A stretch of 64,000 bases of DNA from Bigelowiella natans CCMP2755. Its lineage: Eukaryota; Cercozoa; Chlorarachniophyceae. The position numbers were made by a program, and so were the translations under genes. The notes beneath the pieces are model-generated. The model did not search any database and was not told the DNA's origin. It saw only the letters and a list, made by a program, of their open reading frames with translations. Shown one piece after another: positions 32,455-43,845 of this stretch. The DNA is taken from positions 22,121 to 86,120 of the forward strand of contig ADNK01003099.1 in NCBI GenBank assembly GCA_000320545.1, in the 5' to 3' direction. The stretch's first letter is position 1. Each line of letters opens with the position of its first letter.

Positions 32455-34164
32455 CCAGAAACGATGAAGGAGAAGCACGGAATTCAATCCAACCTGTTTC
32501 ACTACGCTACTCTGATCAACGCACATGCCAAGAACTTGGATGAGAAGGTGCCTCTTCTGGTGCTAGAAGGACGAGTGGGGAGGGTGGGGGTTATGGGATG
32601 TTAGGTAGGAGGAGCTCTTGCCGCTTTCAAATGCGTGTTTCGTACTCGTTGTTGTTGTTGTTGTTGTTTCATTCAATTACGGCTCTCACAATCAGGAAAT
32701 CTCGAGAATCATGGAAACGATCAACGACGCGGGATTGGACGCTGCTGATGACAAGGTTGTGTTTACGTGCATCATTGACAACTGCGCGAAAAGGTTTTAC
32801 GATGCGGAGGCTCTCCCGATGGCGGAGAGGTGGTTCAGGAAGATGCTCGACTACGACGTGCCAGCCGACCGCCAAACGTACAACGCAATGCTCTTTTTGT
32901 CCAAGTACCGCGATTTGGAAAAATTCGTATTCTACGCGAAAATGATGGCAGACGATGAAAACGTTGAAATGAATAACCCAAAAACCACCAAACACCTGAA
33001 GGACGTTGCTGGAAGATCCGAGATAAGCCCGCAGGTAAGTAGCCAGTTATCAAGGATTATTAATAGTCAATGCCAGCAATAAATTACTGTTGTTTCTGCG
33101 AATATTAATGGTCAGTTTGTAATAATGCGATGGCAGTACACACGTAGAATGCAGCATGCAAGCATGCATGGATGGATGGATGGGCGCATGGTTTGCATTG
33201 CTAGATTGGCTCACCAGCGTACTAAGCAAACGGTCTTTTTATGCGCAAATGCTGACGCAACAGGGAATGGCCGCAGCTTTGCATAGCTACATGATAGGGT
33301 GACAATTGAAAAATGTTCGCATGTTCACTACATCATTTTTTACATACGCGTGGGCTTGCTAGCTTGCATAAATAGTGATAGTGACTCGTATCTCACTTAC
33401 GCTGGAGGGTCTGATTGCACGTCCTAGCGTCTGCTGCAGGTTCTTCATTACTGCACGTTGCGCAAATTGAAGGCATGCTACAATGACGTGCATAATGCAG
33501 TTTGCCAATGCCTATTATGGCTAAGATGTAGCGATGCATTGGTGTACACAGATGAAGCTTAGATTCACCCCGGGAGGATTTGCATGCTATGATACTAGGA
33601 CATATAGCACGTACCCATCTAGCCATACACAAAGAGTCCATTTGATTATCAATTAGAATGGCTGCTGCAAAATATCACAGCTCATCCTACTGCATCATGG
33701 CTGACTGAATTCCTTTCTCAAAGCTTCGATCTAGTGCACGTGCTACTCTTCGATTTTCCGACGTACAACATCTTCTCCAATTCACGACGGGTGAAACTGC
33801 ATTCATAGACCTTCCACTTAGAGCCGAGGACCTCGAGTATTTCTGGTATATCATCACCTGAGACACCATCTAATTCATCACGTATCCTCTTCTATTCTTA
33901 CCGAGCAAAAAGCCGCTTAAAACACACATGCTCTGCCTACTAACAAATACACACGGGTGCGAAACGCGTATGTGATTCAGCTCATATTTATAGCACTATC
34001 ATCAAAGCATGGTTGGTATGATTGACTTCGACTATCGAGGAAATGAGCATCGTTTGGGTTGATAAGCTGTTTTCCTTCCTTCCAGGGAAGTGTTGATTTC
34101 TTTATTTTCCAAGAAGCTCTCCCGCTACCTATTAGAGCCGATGATGGAGAATGCGAGGGATTAG
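26570..34164 (+). CDS. Pentatricopeptide-repeat (PPR) protein, organelle-type, 24 exons
   Basis: Exons: 26570-27064, 27134-27277, 27386-27439, 27593-27664, 27836-27867, 28018-28117, 28232-28318, 28491-28547, 28603-29046, 29215-29363, 29661-29721, 29782-29861, 30073-30172, 30323-30429, 30629-30689, 30816-30860, 31050-31129, 31270-31303, 31659-31805, 31948-32044, 32459-32547, 32696-33034, 33724-33845, 34086-34164. Every phase matches, giving 1024 aa. The start (ACCATGG) opens an Arg/Ser/Ala-rich presequence, suggesting mitochondrial or plastid import. PPR motifs are clear at 31.66-31.8 kb (T-Y-N-G-I-L-S-S-Y-M), 31.95-32.55 kb (T-Y-S-I-L-M-T-A-Y and F-H-Y-A-T-L-I-N-A-H) and 32.7-32.95 kb (V-F-T-C-I-I-D, T-Y-N-A-M-L). 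PPR proteins bind organelle RNA; the target is unknown. Introns hold most of the local microsatellites and LINE remnants. Exons 9 and 14 and the last two are the least certain. Confidence 0.75.
27787..27827. repeat. C8(TC)n tract serving as polypyrimidine tract
   Basis: Ends 8 bp before the acceptor AG of PPR exon 5 (27836), so the microsatellite itself supplies the polypyrimidine tract. Confidence 0.7.
29440..29542. repeat. Two (TA)n runs with LINE 3'-end remnant between
   Basis: AT runs at 29440-29470 and 29514-29542. Between them, 29485-29506 resembles the LINE 3' end at 25378-25396 (14 identical bases ACATCCGTCTCATA). In PPR intron 10. Confidence 0.5.
29760..29773. repeat. G14 tract in short PPR intron
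   Basis: Lies in a predicted 60-nt intron (29722-29781) made almost entirely of purines. Confidence 0.6.
30411..30430. repeat. G20 homopolymer at an exon/intron border
   Basis: PPR exon 14 is predicted to read into this run as poly-Gly. Its GT donor uses the last G (30430) plus the next T. Confidence 0.6.
30958..31046. repeat. (ATC)n-rich intron tract
   Basis: Imperfect CAT/ATC triplets running into the acceptor of PPR exon 17. Confidence 0.7.
31310..31342. repeat. (AAG)n purine tract
   Basis: Just after the donor of PPR exon 18. It gives a false poly-Lys frame. Confidence 0.7.
32181..32352. repeat. (AT)n at 32181-32221 and (TTC)n at 32292-32352
   Basis: Both lie in PPR intron 20, which ends with a (CAT)n run at about 32425-32452 before exon 21. 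Confidence 0.8.
33250..33340 (+). mobile_element. Degenerate LINE 3' tail in PPR intron 22
   Basis: The stretch GGCCGCAGCTTTGCATAGC..., followed by TGACAATTGAAAAAT, aligns by eye with the end of the LINE fragment at 25330-25380. It lies in sense orientation in the 689-nt intron 33035-33723. The rest of that intron (33.1-33.7 kb) is GCATGC-rich repeat-like DNA without an exon I can support. Confidence 0.45.
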
Positions 34165-34328
34165 TATTTGTTTCATATTTAAATGCCATTGGAAGTTATG
34201 TTCTTAACTGTCGTAAACTTCTCCATAAGAACCTTCCAAGTCTAGCATATGAATCATTTTCGCTCGATCTTCCTGTGTGGTTTAGAGAGGGGTCATGGCT
34301 ATCAAAGTCCCAACTCATATAATCCGCC

Positions 34329-34394
<66 letters not shown>

Positions 34395-35709
34395 CAATAG
34401 CATTTGAGTGGTTGTATAAATCCTTAAATCAGCTCACTTTTTTGGCTTATTCTCAGAACTGCCTTGCACGCATAATTCGTTTTTACACATTTCTGAGATC
34501 ATTTGTTTCCCGCTGGATGTTCGTATTCTCTCGTACCCTCTCATATGCAGCATCGACCAGATTCGCGCACCCGCCCGCCCTCAACCTGCTCCCGAATTCA
34601 GGAAGAGGATGGGCCCTGGAGAGAGGGGGGGGGCAGAATTGAGGCAAACGAAACGGAATGAATGAGTGAGCGAGAAATTATGTTTAACACAGTTGGGAAT
34701 GAGGAACATCAACCCCCACCTATCTCTAGCATACGCGAAGTGGTTTCCTACGATTACGAGCAACGACTCGTGGCCCTGAAGCAATGGCCAGAAAATGTAA
34801 ATGCTGCTGACGCAGTTTGGGAATAGATCTGAGCAGAGGAAACAGATAACCAGCGCCCCCAAGCCCGCCGTTTTCTTCCATTTTTTCATAGAGGCGGTGT
34901 GATGTGTTGATACTACCGTTGTGTCGCCCCCAGCATTTTCTGTGATACGACGCAGGGCGAGGTACGGTCCTTTACCCTGCACAAACAGCATCTGATAAAT
35001 CCTCTTCCTTCATCGTAACACGGCCATCCTTCAATATCTAGAAGGAGCAGAAACAGCTGTAGCGTACATTTGGATATAAAGCCCAGCGTTCCATGTAGAC
35101 AGCCTGGGGAAGGGGGGAGGAGAAGGTGTAAGGCGGTGGTGATGATGATGTATGGCGAAGACGCAAGATCAGCTTTTTCAGGTGAAGAAATAGGATTAGG
35201 TAATAAAGGGCCAACAGACCCCATCAACACCACTCACACAAGGGGAAGGGGAGGAAGCTACACTTAAAAACACAGCGACATGGCAGGACCTGCTGCTGCG
35301 AGTCAAGAGCAACACTGAATTCCTTGAATGATGTTCCATCGTCCTTTAGCTAGATGAGAAGAGAATGGGCAGGTTATTAGGAGGGCAACTCGCTCATATC
35401 AACTCGATGAGCACACTTTGTTGTCATCACCTCTATCCTCCAACGATTCGGCCTTGCCCTAGGAAATCTGCCGATGTGATGTATGCACACATGATATGAA
35501 AGAGGACGCAGCGCGTGAGGGAAACGCTATTCGAAACATTCCGTGAGGAGAAAAACGGCAGCAGCCAGCGGCACATCTACGATAGATTTCCACTACTACA
35601 CAATCAGAAAATTGGGACGATGTTTTTACTTAGGATGATAGTTCCAGTCAATAGCGTGATGCCTGCAACGTATCGAGAAAGAGATTGAGTAAAGACAAAT
35701 TAGCGTTGG

Positions 35710-35741
<32 letters not shown>

Positions 35742-36086
35742 TGTCATCATCGACATGATAATTATCATCCGTGTTTTTCATGATCGCTAATCTTCTATCC
35801 TACACCTCGTAGCGACAGGCGCTGCAGATTTCGCATCCTTTGGCTCTATCTTTGTGTATCCTGTTTGCCATACATTATCAGCTCACCGTCAGAATGTAAA
35901 GCGCAATCGATGGGACGCATTGCCTGCCCCATTGTATCACGGCGGAGTCGCAAAATGTGCCGAAATGTTTAAATACGAGGCGATGCGTAAACGTAGTCAC
36001 TCTGCTACCTGCAAATGTATGCTGACGGGCAAGGCAGCGCAGCTCATCCATCTAAATATTGAGGGGAGGGGAAATCGAAGATGGTT
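34165..36086. other. Partly coding region, strand and exon joins unresolved
   Basis: A compound (TA)n(TG)n tract lies at 34330-34394. Short stretches look coding but do not assemble. On the minus strand, one near 34.85-35.03 kb has splice-flanked pieces reading L-K-D-G-R-V-T-M-K-E-E-D and then K-C-W-G-R-H-N-G-S-I-N, and another near 35.31-35.35 kb reads L-K-D-D-G-T-S-F-K-E-F. On the plus strand there is a 50-residue stretch at about 35.50-35.69 kb and an open frame at about 35.82-36.28 kb. I cannot decide how many genes these represent. Confidence 0.3.
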
Positions 36087-36949
36087 TTATTCTCCAAAAC
36101 TACCCCCGTCATTCTCATCACCACAAGCAAACACTACCGTGAGCTCCTTGAAGCCGCTCTTTGCACGCAAATATTCTGGCCTCTTCAAAGGAAACCGAAT
36201 GTCGATGAATAGGCTCCTAAGAAGAAGAAGAAGACGCGAGGCAATGGATCTGGTTAATTGGGTTTTGAGTCGCCTCTAGAAGTGAGAAAGCTTTCCTTAC
36301 GGTGACTGTAGGTTGAACACTATAGTGTCGGCTTCAGTCGACTCCTGTATAGAAAAGGCTCAAACAATAAAGAACACGACTACACGGCAGTAACCGTACA
36401 AACAAAGGGCCGATTCCATAATATACACAATGATTTCGTTTGCCTGTGGGTCAAAAGGTAGTACCTTCCAACCACCTGCGAATAACGGTCTTCTCCAAGC
36501 TCCCACTAAGTCTTCGTTGCGGTATCCATCTGTGTGCCATTTATCGTATCTGAAAACCGCGTGAGAGACTGATTCAGCGCTGAAGGCAAGTTGATAACAA
36601 GGCAAAGATAGACAGAGAGAGAAGAGAGAGAATAATTCGCAAAGTCTCCCTTATGTCGCACCCCATTTCATAAAAACAACCACAGCCGACAGCACACCCA
36701 GAAATTAAGAACCATTTTTTGTACGTTTCTGAGGTTATTCTGGCCGTTTTCAGGTAATGTGGTAGATCTTCCGGAGCATTATAATCACGCCCTTCGACGA
36801 AGAATTTGTTCAGCTTGCCCCCTCCTGTAAGGATATGGCCCTGTGTTGCGCTAAGTAATTATATTTTTTTCAGAATATGGAGAGGGGAAGTAATTGAGAT
36901 CTATCTCACTTCCAGTCAAGAAGCTGTGGGTCTTTGACTCCTTTATCTC
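36087..36949 (-). CDS. C-terminal exons of a possible family-10 (fucosyl)transferase
   Basis: Four phase-consistent minus-strand exons: 36910-36949, 36698-36824, 36465-36549 and 36087-36275 (stop overlapping an AATAAA). The second exon reads K-F-F-V-E-G-R-D-Y-N-A-P-E-D-L-P-H-Y-L and then S-E-T-Y-K-K-W-F. This pattern (F-x-V-x-D-[FY]-x-[SA]-P-x2-L-x2-Y-L... E-x-Y-x2-[YW]-F) resembles the conserved C-terminus of GT10 fucosyltransferases, Golgi enzymes that transfer fucose from GDP-fucose. The catalytic upstream part should lie above 36.95 kb, beyond a (CA)n-bearing intron, but I could not find it. Identity is an inference from a short stretch. Confidence 0.4.
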
Positions 36950-36961
36950 CTGAGCATGCAT

Positions 36962-36963
<2 letters not shown>

Positions 36964-36992
<29 letters not shown>
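36964..36992. repeat. (AC)n microsatellite
   Basis: About 14 units, in a probable intron. Confidence 0.8.
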
Positions 36993-37216
36993 CACAGATA
37001 TCCATGTTTGTTCGTGTTTATGTATATTAACATTGTGCATTTTATATACTCACGTACTTTTTGTTTGCTTTTTGCAACATAATTATTACTGACAATGCAC
37101 AAATACACACACACGCACACACACATTCGCATATCCATGTAAAAGCGTGCATATATATTAACATACACATATATATTTATTCATTTGTAATTTACAAGTA
37201 TATCAGATTAGAAAAT

Positions 37217-37528
37217 ATGAAAGAAGCCATTATTTACAAGCGCAATTTTCAAATCCCACAGAAAAAGATCGACAGAACGATGCACGATGAGCACGGGAGG
37301 GGGTGTCTACGTGGCATGGTTTTTTGGGTTCCGAAAGTACGGGACTATATCGGAACCCAAAGGTGGGATGATTGGTTTAAAGTCACGCTGATTAAACGCA
37401 AAAATACCGCATATTTCATGCCGCAAGTGGTAAATTCCATGGGGAAACTTCGGAAAATTGTTACAATCCGCTGCGAGGAAATGCGAGTGGATTTATTCAT
37501 AACGACAATCATATATTTGTTGTCGTAG
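37217..37528 (+). CDS. Small open frame, 103 aa, unknown
   Basis: ATG at 37217. Composition is sensible (Trp-, Lys- and Arg-containing, with R-W-D-D-W-F-K-V-T-L-I-K), with no obvious repeats. It may be an exon or a remnant. The opposite strand is also open over much of it. No family recognised. Confidence 0.25.
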   Translation: MKEAIIYKRNFQIPQKKIDRTMHDEHGRGCLRGMVFWVPKVRDYIGTQRWDDWFKVTLIKRKNTAYFMPQVVNSMGKLRKIVTIRCEEMRVDLFITTIIYLLS

Positions 37529-37695
37529 ATGTCAACAGGCCCTTTCTCCTGACCCAAAAGAGAGGGCAGCAGGCAAGTGCTCTTTGGTGCTCAGCAAGAG
37601 TACCAACGCCTACTTTTCCTCAACCCCCCTCGTGTACACACTCGCATTTCCGAGCCGCTGCTTTATTGTGTGCTTCTCCTCTGCACGCGTATGTG

Positions 37696-39365
37696 ATGTC
37701 TGCCCCTAATTCGACCTCGTCTTCGGAATCTGATCGAGCGTGTAGCACGGTTGCTGCTTCGGTACCGCTGTCGGGATCGTGGAACTTCCCCGTGGGAAGC
37801 CTCGTATGGGTGTGTGACAAGGAGGAGAAACTCAAAGGAACGATTGTACCCAGCCCAGAGTCAGCGGGCGGTTCCAAGCTCCGTGTTGCAGTTGAGGTTG
37901 ACAAGAAATATCATTATGAGGTGCCTGAGGAGAATTTGGAAATGATTGAGAAGTCCGCCACTCAGGGAGACGACTTGGTAAGGACACGATCAAAGAAGCG
38001 TGTACGAAAGCACGCGAACGTCGAGATGGACCGCCTTCTCGCAATCCAGATCCAGTCATTCAAAAGCAGCTGTAACTCTATCCGGGCTTATAGCTCTGTT
38101 CGGGGCTGTCGATCTATGCGAAGAAGATTGCTTTCATCTCCATCCAGTCCCCGTTCTCCTTCCAACTATTCTGGATGCTACCCAGATGGCTTTTCCTCAT
38201 TGTGCGAACGGAATTTTACCGAAGATGAGCGCGATCGCGAGATGTTTGAAAGGGTCAAGACTGGTGCTTACCTACATTTGATAGCACACCCATACGACTA
38301 CTGCTGCGAAAAATACAATAGAAGAGGTTGATATCGTCCAGCATTAACATTGCAATGCATACTAACCAGCTACCTTTGTTGTTCGTTTCTCATCTGATTC
38401 ATGCTGTAGATTATAGGTGCCATCAGGCTGCAGGATGGCTCGCAGAGGTTATATGATTTTCGATTTTTTGTCGGAACCATCATTCCTCACGTTGTCATTT
38501 ATGCGGAGAGTGTATCAATACATATATACATATCTACGTAAGTATATTTTCTACCAGCAGCAAGTAATATTTGCCGTTGAGCCTATTTACAACACATAAT
38601 AGCTTACAAGTATAATTGGAAGGTGACGACTGATGGCAAGAGCTCCAAAAAAATCAGCCAAGTTTGGGGTCATCATAGTCGGGAAAGCTGCGATTCATCA
38701 TCCAAACATCCAGAACAAATGATTTTGTACGATGCTGCCAAGTATTTGATGAGTGACGCTTATATTCAGGTTAGATTTCAGTGGTAATTTCCTCCAAATA
38801 TGGCGTTTGAATAATGCAATTTGTAATACTTTAATGATCTATTGCTAATTCGGAAAAATCGTCAAGTGCGCAACAAAATAGGGATCCCACTCGCTATTTC
38901 CCCCCCTTACCACTCCTTCACTCTTTCTCTTTTCAGGATAAAAAAAGAATAAACGGGACATTGCGCTTGGAAATCGTCATGCTTGAATGCTTCATTTGCT
39001 CCAGTTGCTGCTGTGCAATCCGTCAATTCGCTCACATTTTCCGGGTGCCGGTGTGGGCAATGTGGGTATCTGTGAAGAAAAAGCATTCAAACAATCCGGT
39101 GTTTACTCACTATCATATCCGGGATGTTGTCAAAAAAAACATCAGAACCAAAAAAAGCGGAACGAGGGAGCTCGGGGTGTTATGGGCTCTGATTAACGAC
39201 CGAGATCCCTTTTCATCCGCAAACCAACGTCAAAAAGCAAAGTTTTTGGTAACCGAAGATCGGTCCTGTTGCTTGATGGACGGGTGCGATCTTGAATGTG
39301 ACGATCGATGCCACAAATTCCTTGATCTAATGCCATTTGCAAAAGACCATCACCATGGGTTGTAA
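37696..39365 (+). CDS. Protein with SH3-like N-terminal domain, 418 aa, four exons
   Basis: Exons 37696-38326, 38410-38447, 38611-38769, 38937-39365; all GT-AG with matching phase. After a Ser/Thr-rich start, residues about 34-85 read V-G-S-L-V-W-V-C-D-K-E-E-K-L-K-G-T-I-V and then V-P-E-E-N-L-E-M. This looks like the SH3-like barrel at the N-terminus of myosins and some chromatin proteins. No motor P-loop follows, so it is not a myosin here. The middle (about 100-180) is basic and Ser-rich. The third and fourth exons contain C and H clusters (including C-D-L-E-C-D-D-R-C-H) that could bind metal. Function unknown. An in-frame alternative donor exists near 37975. Confidence 0.55.
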
Positions 39366-40067
39366 AACAGGGTCAGGGTCCTGTTGTTACATGTATAAGC
39401 TTCCAATAAGATAAATCTAGACATGCTGCAGTGTCGTGGAAGATGTAGCACTCTTATACTGGTTATAGCACTCAATAGCACGCCCCACACGTTGATTTAC
39501 TGTCACTCGGCTACATATGTCTACATTTAACTAAACATAGACACTATGCGCCCTAGTTTGTTATATGATCACACGCATGCTCATGCCACAACGCAAGTAC
39601 AGTGCATGGATGATAGACATGCAATACACTATATATATGATATGGCTTCATGCATATACTACATAAATTGTGCTGCGCTCTTTGGCAACACACAGGGCAG
39701 GCTCACTGTATCATGGTTCTATATGGTAATCGAGGCAAGGCGAGGGCACATGTTGTTATTCCTTGATCTACTGGCAGCTATGACTATCCACTAATAGCAT
39801 GGTGTGGTGCATGCCTTGTACACAGCGCAACAGCTACAGCTACGCATGTGCATGGACAACAATGCAAACGGCACATTGTACGTAAATGTCGCTACATAAT
39901 CTAACATCATGCGCCATGCAATGCATGCATGTGCTGCTACAACATATGCACCACGGTAGATACTACAATAGAACGAACATGTAGTTAATTCATTAGGTCT
40001 AAGTCATGACTGCTAGACGCAGCAAGCTAGAGGCATGCATGCAAGAATTGAAGCCGGAGTCACAAGC
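39366..40067. repeat. Repeat island with foldback arm
   Basis: No exon supported. 39611-39640 matches the foldback arm at 8763. The surrounding DNA is rich in GCATGC and TGCATG words like the islands at 8.9, 49.5 and 61.5 kb. Confidence 0.5.
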
Positions 40068-41380
40068 CTACAAAGCATTTGTTTGAGACTCGAAATACTC
40101 CTTTTCGGCTTCCTCAACTCCGCCACCTATGTCTCGCAAGCTCTGAATAAACAAATCGTGTTACACTTACAGGCTGGTGTTTGGAACAAGTGTGTGCACG
40201 TTGCACATTCTTGCGAGGTACCTCTTGAACTCTCTTATGCGCTTCTGCATCGATGCGTTTCTGTTTAGCATACATATGGTGAAAATTATGGTAGAGAAGG
40301 TAGAATCAGGGTTAATCAATGAGAGTTGTCATCAAAGGTGCAGGTTTTGTACAATGCTATTGTCACGCAGCATAGTTTGCCATTTATCCCATGGAAGGTA
40401 TAAGGACAAGGTTGTGCTATTCTTGTAAGTCAATGTAATCCTACACTATCATGGTGAGGCTGTTTCCCATCGCTGCTCACCATGCGCGTCTCGAGCAAAA
40501 CTTCCTCCACGAAATCAAAAACTAAATACTGGATAGATTAAAGGTAAAATCAGAATGAAGAACGCGGAGTGCAAGAGAGGCGACTACGAGGCAGAAGTGT
40601 TGTCTTACCTCATCATGCAAGAGAAAAGTGGTAATACATTGCACCCCACAGCTCACCAATTTACGGTATTGAGGAGTCGGCCATTAGCGTTTGTTTTATC
40701 GATGTTACCTTTGAAGCATACTCTTCGATCTCTTCCATGAGATTGATATTGGCCTGTGATGGGGTCGGAATAATATAAGTTTTGCTGCGAACTATAATAT
40801 TTATTATCATCCACTATTCTCATGACATCATGGACAACGTCGACTAGGATACGCTATCGTCGTTTCTACTACAACCGAACAACACCGTGCTTTGGTACCG
40901 TCGTGTGCAGAAATGAGTTCCGGTTCTCTTTATCCTCAAAGGTGAGCAAGAAGACGTATTCGAAGCCTTCAGCCAAAGTCATCTGGCGATCGATACGGAA
41001 CGGCGGCAGCAACGAATTCAGTTGAGAACAACTTGGAGAATATCAATGAGAGAATAGCAATTGAATGTATTTGTCATCGTTCGACTCAATCAAGGCAGCA
41101 CTGCCTTCTGATCTCCCGGCCGAAACGCTTTACGTGCGCCGTCACCCATCGGAAAGATCTAGTTCTTGCTATGCTATTATTACTGATTAGGTTCTTTTCA
41201 CCTCTCTGTGGTGATTAGCGATGACGCCATGCTCGTAGCCCCACACCTCCTAAATGCGAATACTGTGAGCCGCATTCAGTCAAATCGTTCATCTCGTCTC
41301 AGTACCTCTACGTTTTGAGCAACATCGTTGAATCTTACAGCGAATCCCATCCAATGAGAGAATTAAGAGTGAGAAAGTCA
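40068..41380 (-). CDS. Multi-exon gene, possible Dabb (A/B-barrel) exon, incomplete model
   Basis: The 3' end is clear: exons ending at 40068 (S-L-R-D-I-G-G-G-V-E-E-A-E-K-E-Y...stop) and near 40217-40256, 40515-40560, 40606-40650 and 40700-40745 read as acidic, helix-rich coding sequence flanked by GT-AG. Around 40.88-41.0 kb an exon reads L-A-E-G-F-E-Y-V-F-L-L-T-F-E-D-K followed by a H-T-T-V-P-K-H stretch. This resembles the second half of a stress-responsive dimeric A/B-barrel (Dabb) domain. Further 5' pieces lie near 41.1-41.37 kb. Whether this is one gene or two is unresolved. Confidence 0.35.
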
Positions 41381-41777
41381 GTTGTTATTAGCAATACACG
41401 GTAGAGCAAGTAAAAATGAAAATACGATATGATAGGGATCATAACGTTATATGATTGTCATAATCATCATGATGATGACGACGATGATAATGACAATGTT
41501 GGCTGTGGATACCGTGAAAAGATGCGGAAAATAGGTGCATCAGCCTTGAAAGTAGCAATTCTAATGGTATTCAATTGATCGATTCAGGACATAGTATTGA
41601 ACGACGGAATAGGTCGAAAACTCTTGGCAATAATAGAAAGAAATAGCCCAGTTTAAGTCATTGCAGTAGCAAAAATTTGGATGCGGTTGGTTTATCCGCT
41701 CATATAATCAAACCTGTGCTTCTCAAAACACATAATCTATTATCCACGCATTCTACACGCTACAGCACAAGCACATA

Positions 41778-41779
<2 letters not shown>

Positions 41780-41813
<34 letters not shown>
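41780..41813. repeat. (AC)n microsatellite
   Basis: About 16 units. Confidence 0.8.
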
Positions 41814-41815
<2 letters not shown>

Positions 41816-41879
41816 CACACACTACCACTCACTTACACACACGCACACACACATGCATGCAGCTTGTTCTTACATGTAA

Positions 41880-42190
41880 TGCCGAATCACAGGGGCCATT
41901 CCGGTGTCGCCCACGTCTACAACCTTGCAAAGAATGGGAAGTGTAAAAAACACTGAAAACGTGTCTACGGAAAATATGACTGATATCACTAGGAACACAC
42001 ATACGATATTCGGGTAGTAGTCCAACACCAAGCGGCTTTGCAGATGTTGCTCCATCATCGTCTGAGCAGCGAACAAAAACAATCCAAACCTCAAAATTCC
42101 GCTATTTATTCGGCCAGCACTCCACCAGCACGCACAAGAAGAAAACGAAGAAAATCAATCAACTACTGCTACTGCTACTATCACTACTAT

Positions 42191-42222
<32 letters not shown>

Positions 42223-42480
42223 TTTTTCTCACCTTTACACGAAGCTTGTAATCCATATCTTTCCGTGTGTCATCTCGACCAAGCCTGCAATTAAAAAATT
42301 CATATTTTCTTTACTGTACACCCCCCCCCCCCCCCTTCCCCCCCCCCCCAATGATGACCCAAGAAATAATCCTAGATAATACCTTCCGTTAAAAGTCATC
42401 ACCCAAGCCCACGTGTATATTCCTGAAAGAAATTTGCTTCTCACCCCTCTGTTTGCTCCAGTCTGGCACACACGGTTCGA
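41880..42480 (-). CDS. Unresolved minus-strand exons
   Basis: Splice-flanked coding-like pieces: about 42390-42440 (T-W-A-W-V-M-T-F-N-G-R), 42233-42285 (R-D-D-T-R-K-D-M-D-Y-K-L-R-V-K) and 42006-42061 (T-M-M-E-Q-H-L-Q-S-R-L-V-L-D-Y-Y-P-N-I). They are separated by introns holding (TAC)n at 42187-42223 and C runs at 42319-42350. They may be 5' exons of the 40-41.4 kb gene or a separate gene. A C run near 42520 and unannotated sequence to 43.2 kb follow. Confidence 0.25.
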
Positions 42481-43221
42481 CTTGCGGCGGTGGGGGCATT
42501 AAAAATCACAAAAACAAAATCCCCCCCCCCCCCCCTTCCCTTCCCCCTCCCTCCCCCACCTGCGAGAGAGGCTTGCTCCTTGCCATTAGCCAGTTTTCCT
42601 TGCTGAAATCCCCTAATAGACTATGAAGACGATTCGGCTGCTAAGTGATGCTGCTGCTGGTGAAATGGGAAATGCACCGATAAAAACGAGCCCCAGTTGC
42701 GAAACACAGCCCTCATTTCCTGCAGCTACGAAATGACTTTTGGAAGGACAATGCATGGATTTGGGAAACGGACATAACTACCATGCACTGCGGGGGAAGC
42801 GCTACATTGTACGTGGACATCACTTCCCTAGAAGACGTGTAAACATATACGTAGTGAAGATCTTTAGATATCCATTCGCGTGCTTCGCAGCGACGAGGCG
42901 TGGCTGCCGCACATTTGCGCAACGACGGGACCGGTCATCATGCATCATCATGCCTGGACAACAACAGAAAAGGACCTTTCTAACTGCTCCGGTTTGAACT
43001 GGGCCAAAACGAGCTTTCTCATTTCTCTCAGCTCGAAATCTAGGAAGCCGGGGAGGTAGGGAAAGTCGTCTTCGTCCAATCTGGAGGTAGGGATTCATCA
43101 TTGGGAGAGTGTGACTATGTGCCCTTCGTTTGCGGTCAGGGAAAACGCACTTGCATGGCAGATTTTGGGCTAATCGTGCACATGAAGAAGCGATGCATTC
43201 ATTGTCTTGCTCATTAATTAT

Positions 43222-43687
43222 TTACTCTTCTCCATCAGCGCCTTCAGCCCTGTTGGCTTCGGGGTCCTTTGGCTTGTGTTCTACAATCACCTATACCACA
43301 GTGGAAGAAACAGCAGTACAGCACGCAGCATTAGCAACAAAGAGACTCGTACTATGGCGAGAGTTGCCATCCATTTTGTCCTCACCTCCTTGTAGCTTGA
43401 ATTGCCTTTGAATATTGAACAAAAGTAGGAGTAATGTCAGACGCATATAACCCATAATGATGATACATTTCTTGAGCTCAAAGCCTATACTGCAAATGCA
43501 CTAGACAATGGACTACGTCACGCCACCTATGTTTTCGATAGAGTAGCGAGAGGGCAAGTTCTTCTTCAAAGCACCAGATCGTGATTTGAGCTCTTCCTCC
43601 TAAGACCAGACGTGAAGAGAGGAGTATTAGAGGGGAGAAATGAATGCGAAGGAGGACAGGGGAGGGAGGCAAAGAGGAAAAAGGAAG

Positions 43688-43726
<39 letters not shown>

Positions 43727-43807
43727 CGCGCGCGTGAGAGAGAGACAGAGAGAGAAAGAGAGAGAGTACACACACCTACTCACACACACACACACACACA
43801 CACACAC

Positions 43808-43845
<38 letters not shown>

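Noticed and set aside
33850-33861. Stop codon at 33859 as the end of the PPR gene
   Set aside because: A GT donor at 33846 joins in phase to 34086, giving a better helical ending (E-V-L-I-S-L-F-S-K-K-L). The shorter form remains possible as a splice variant.
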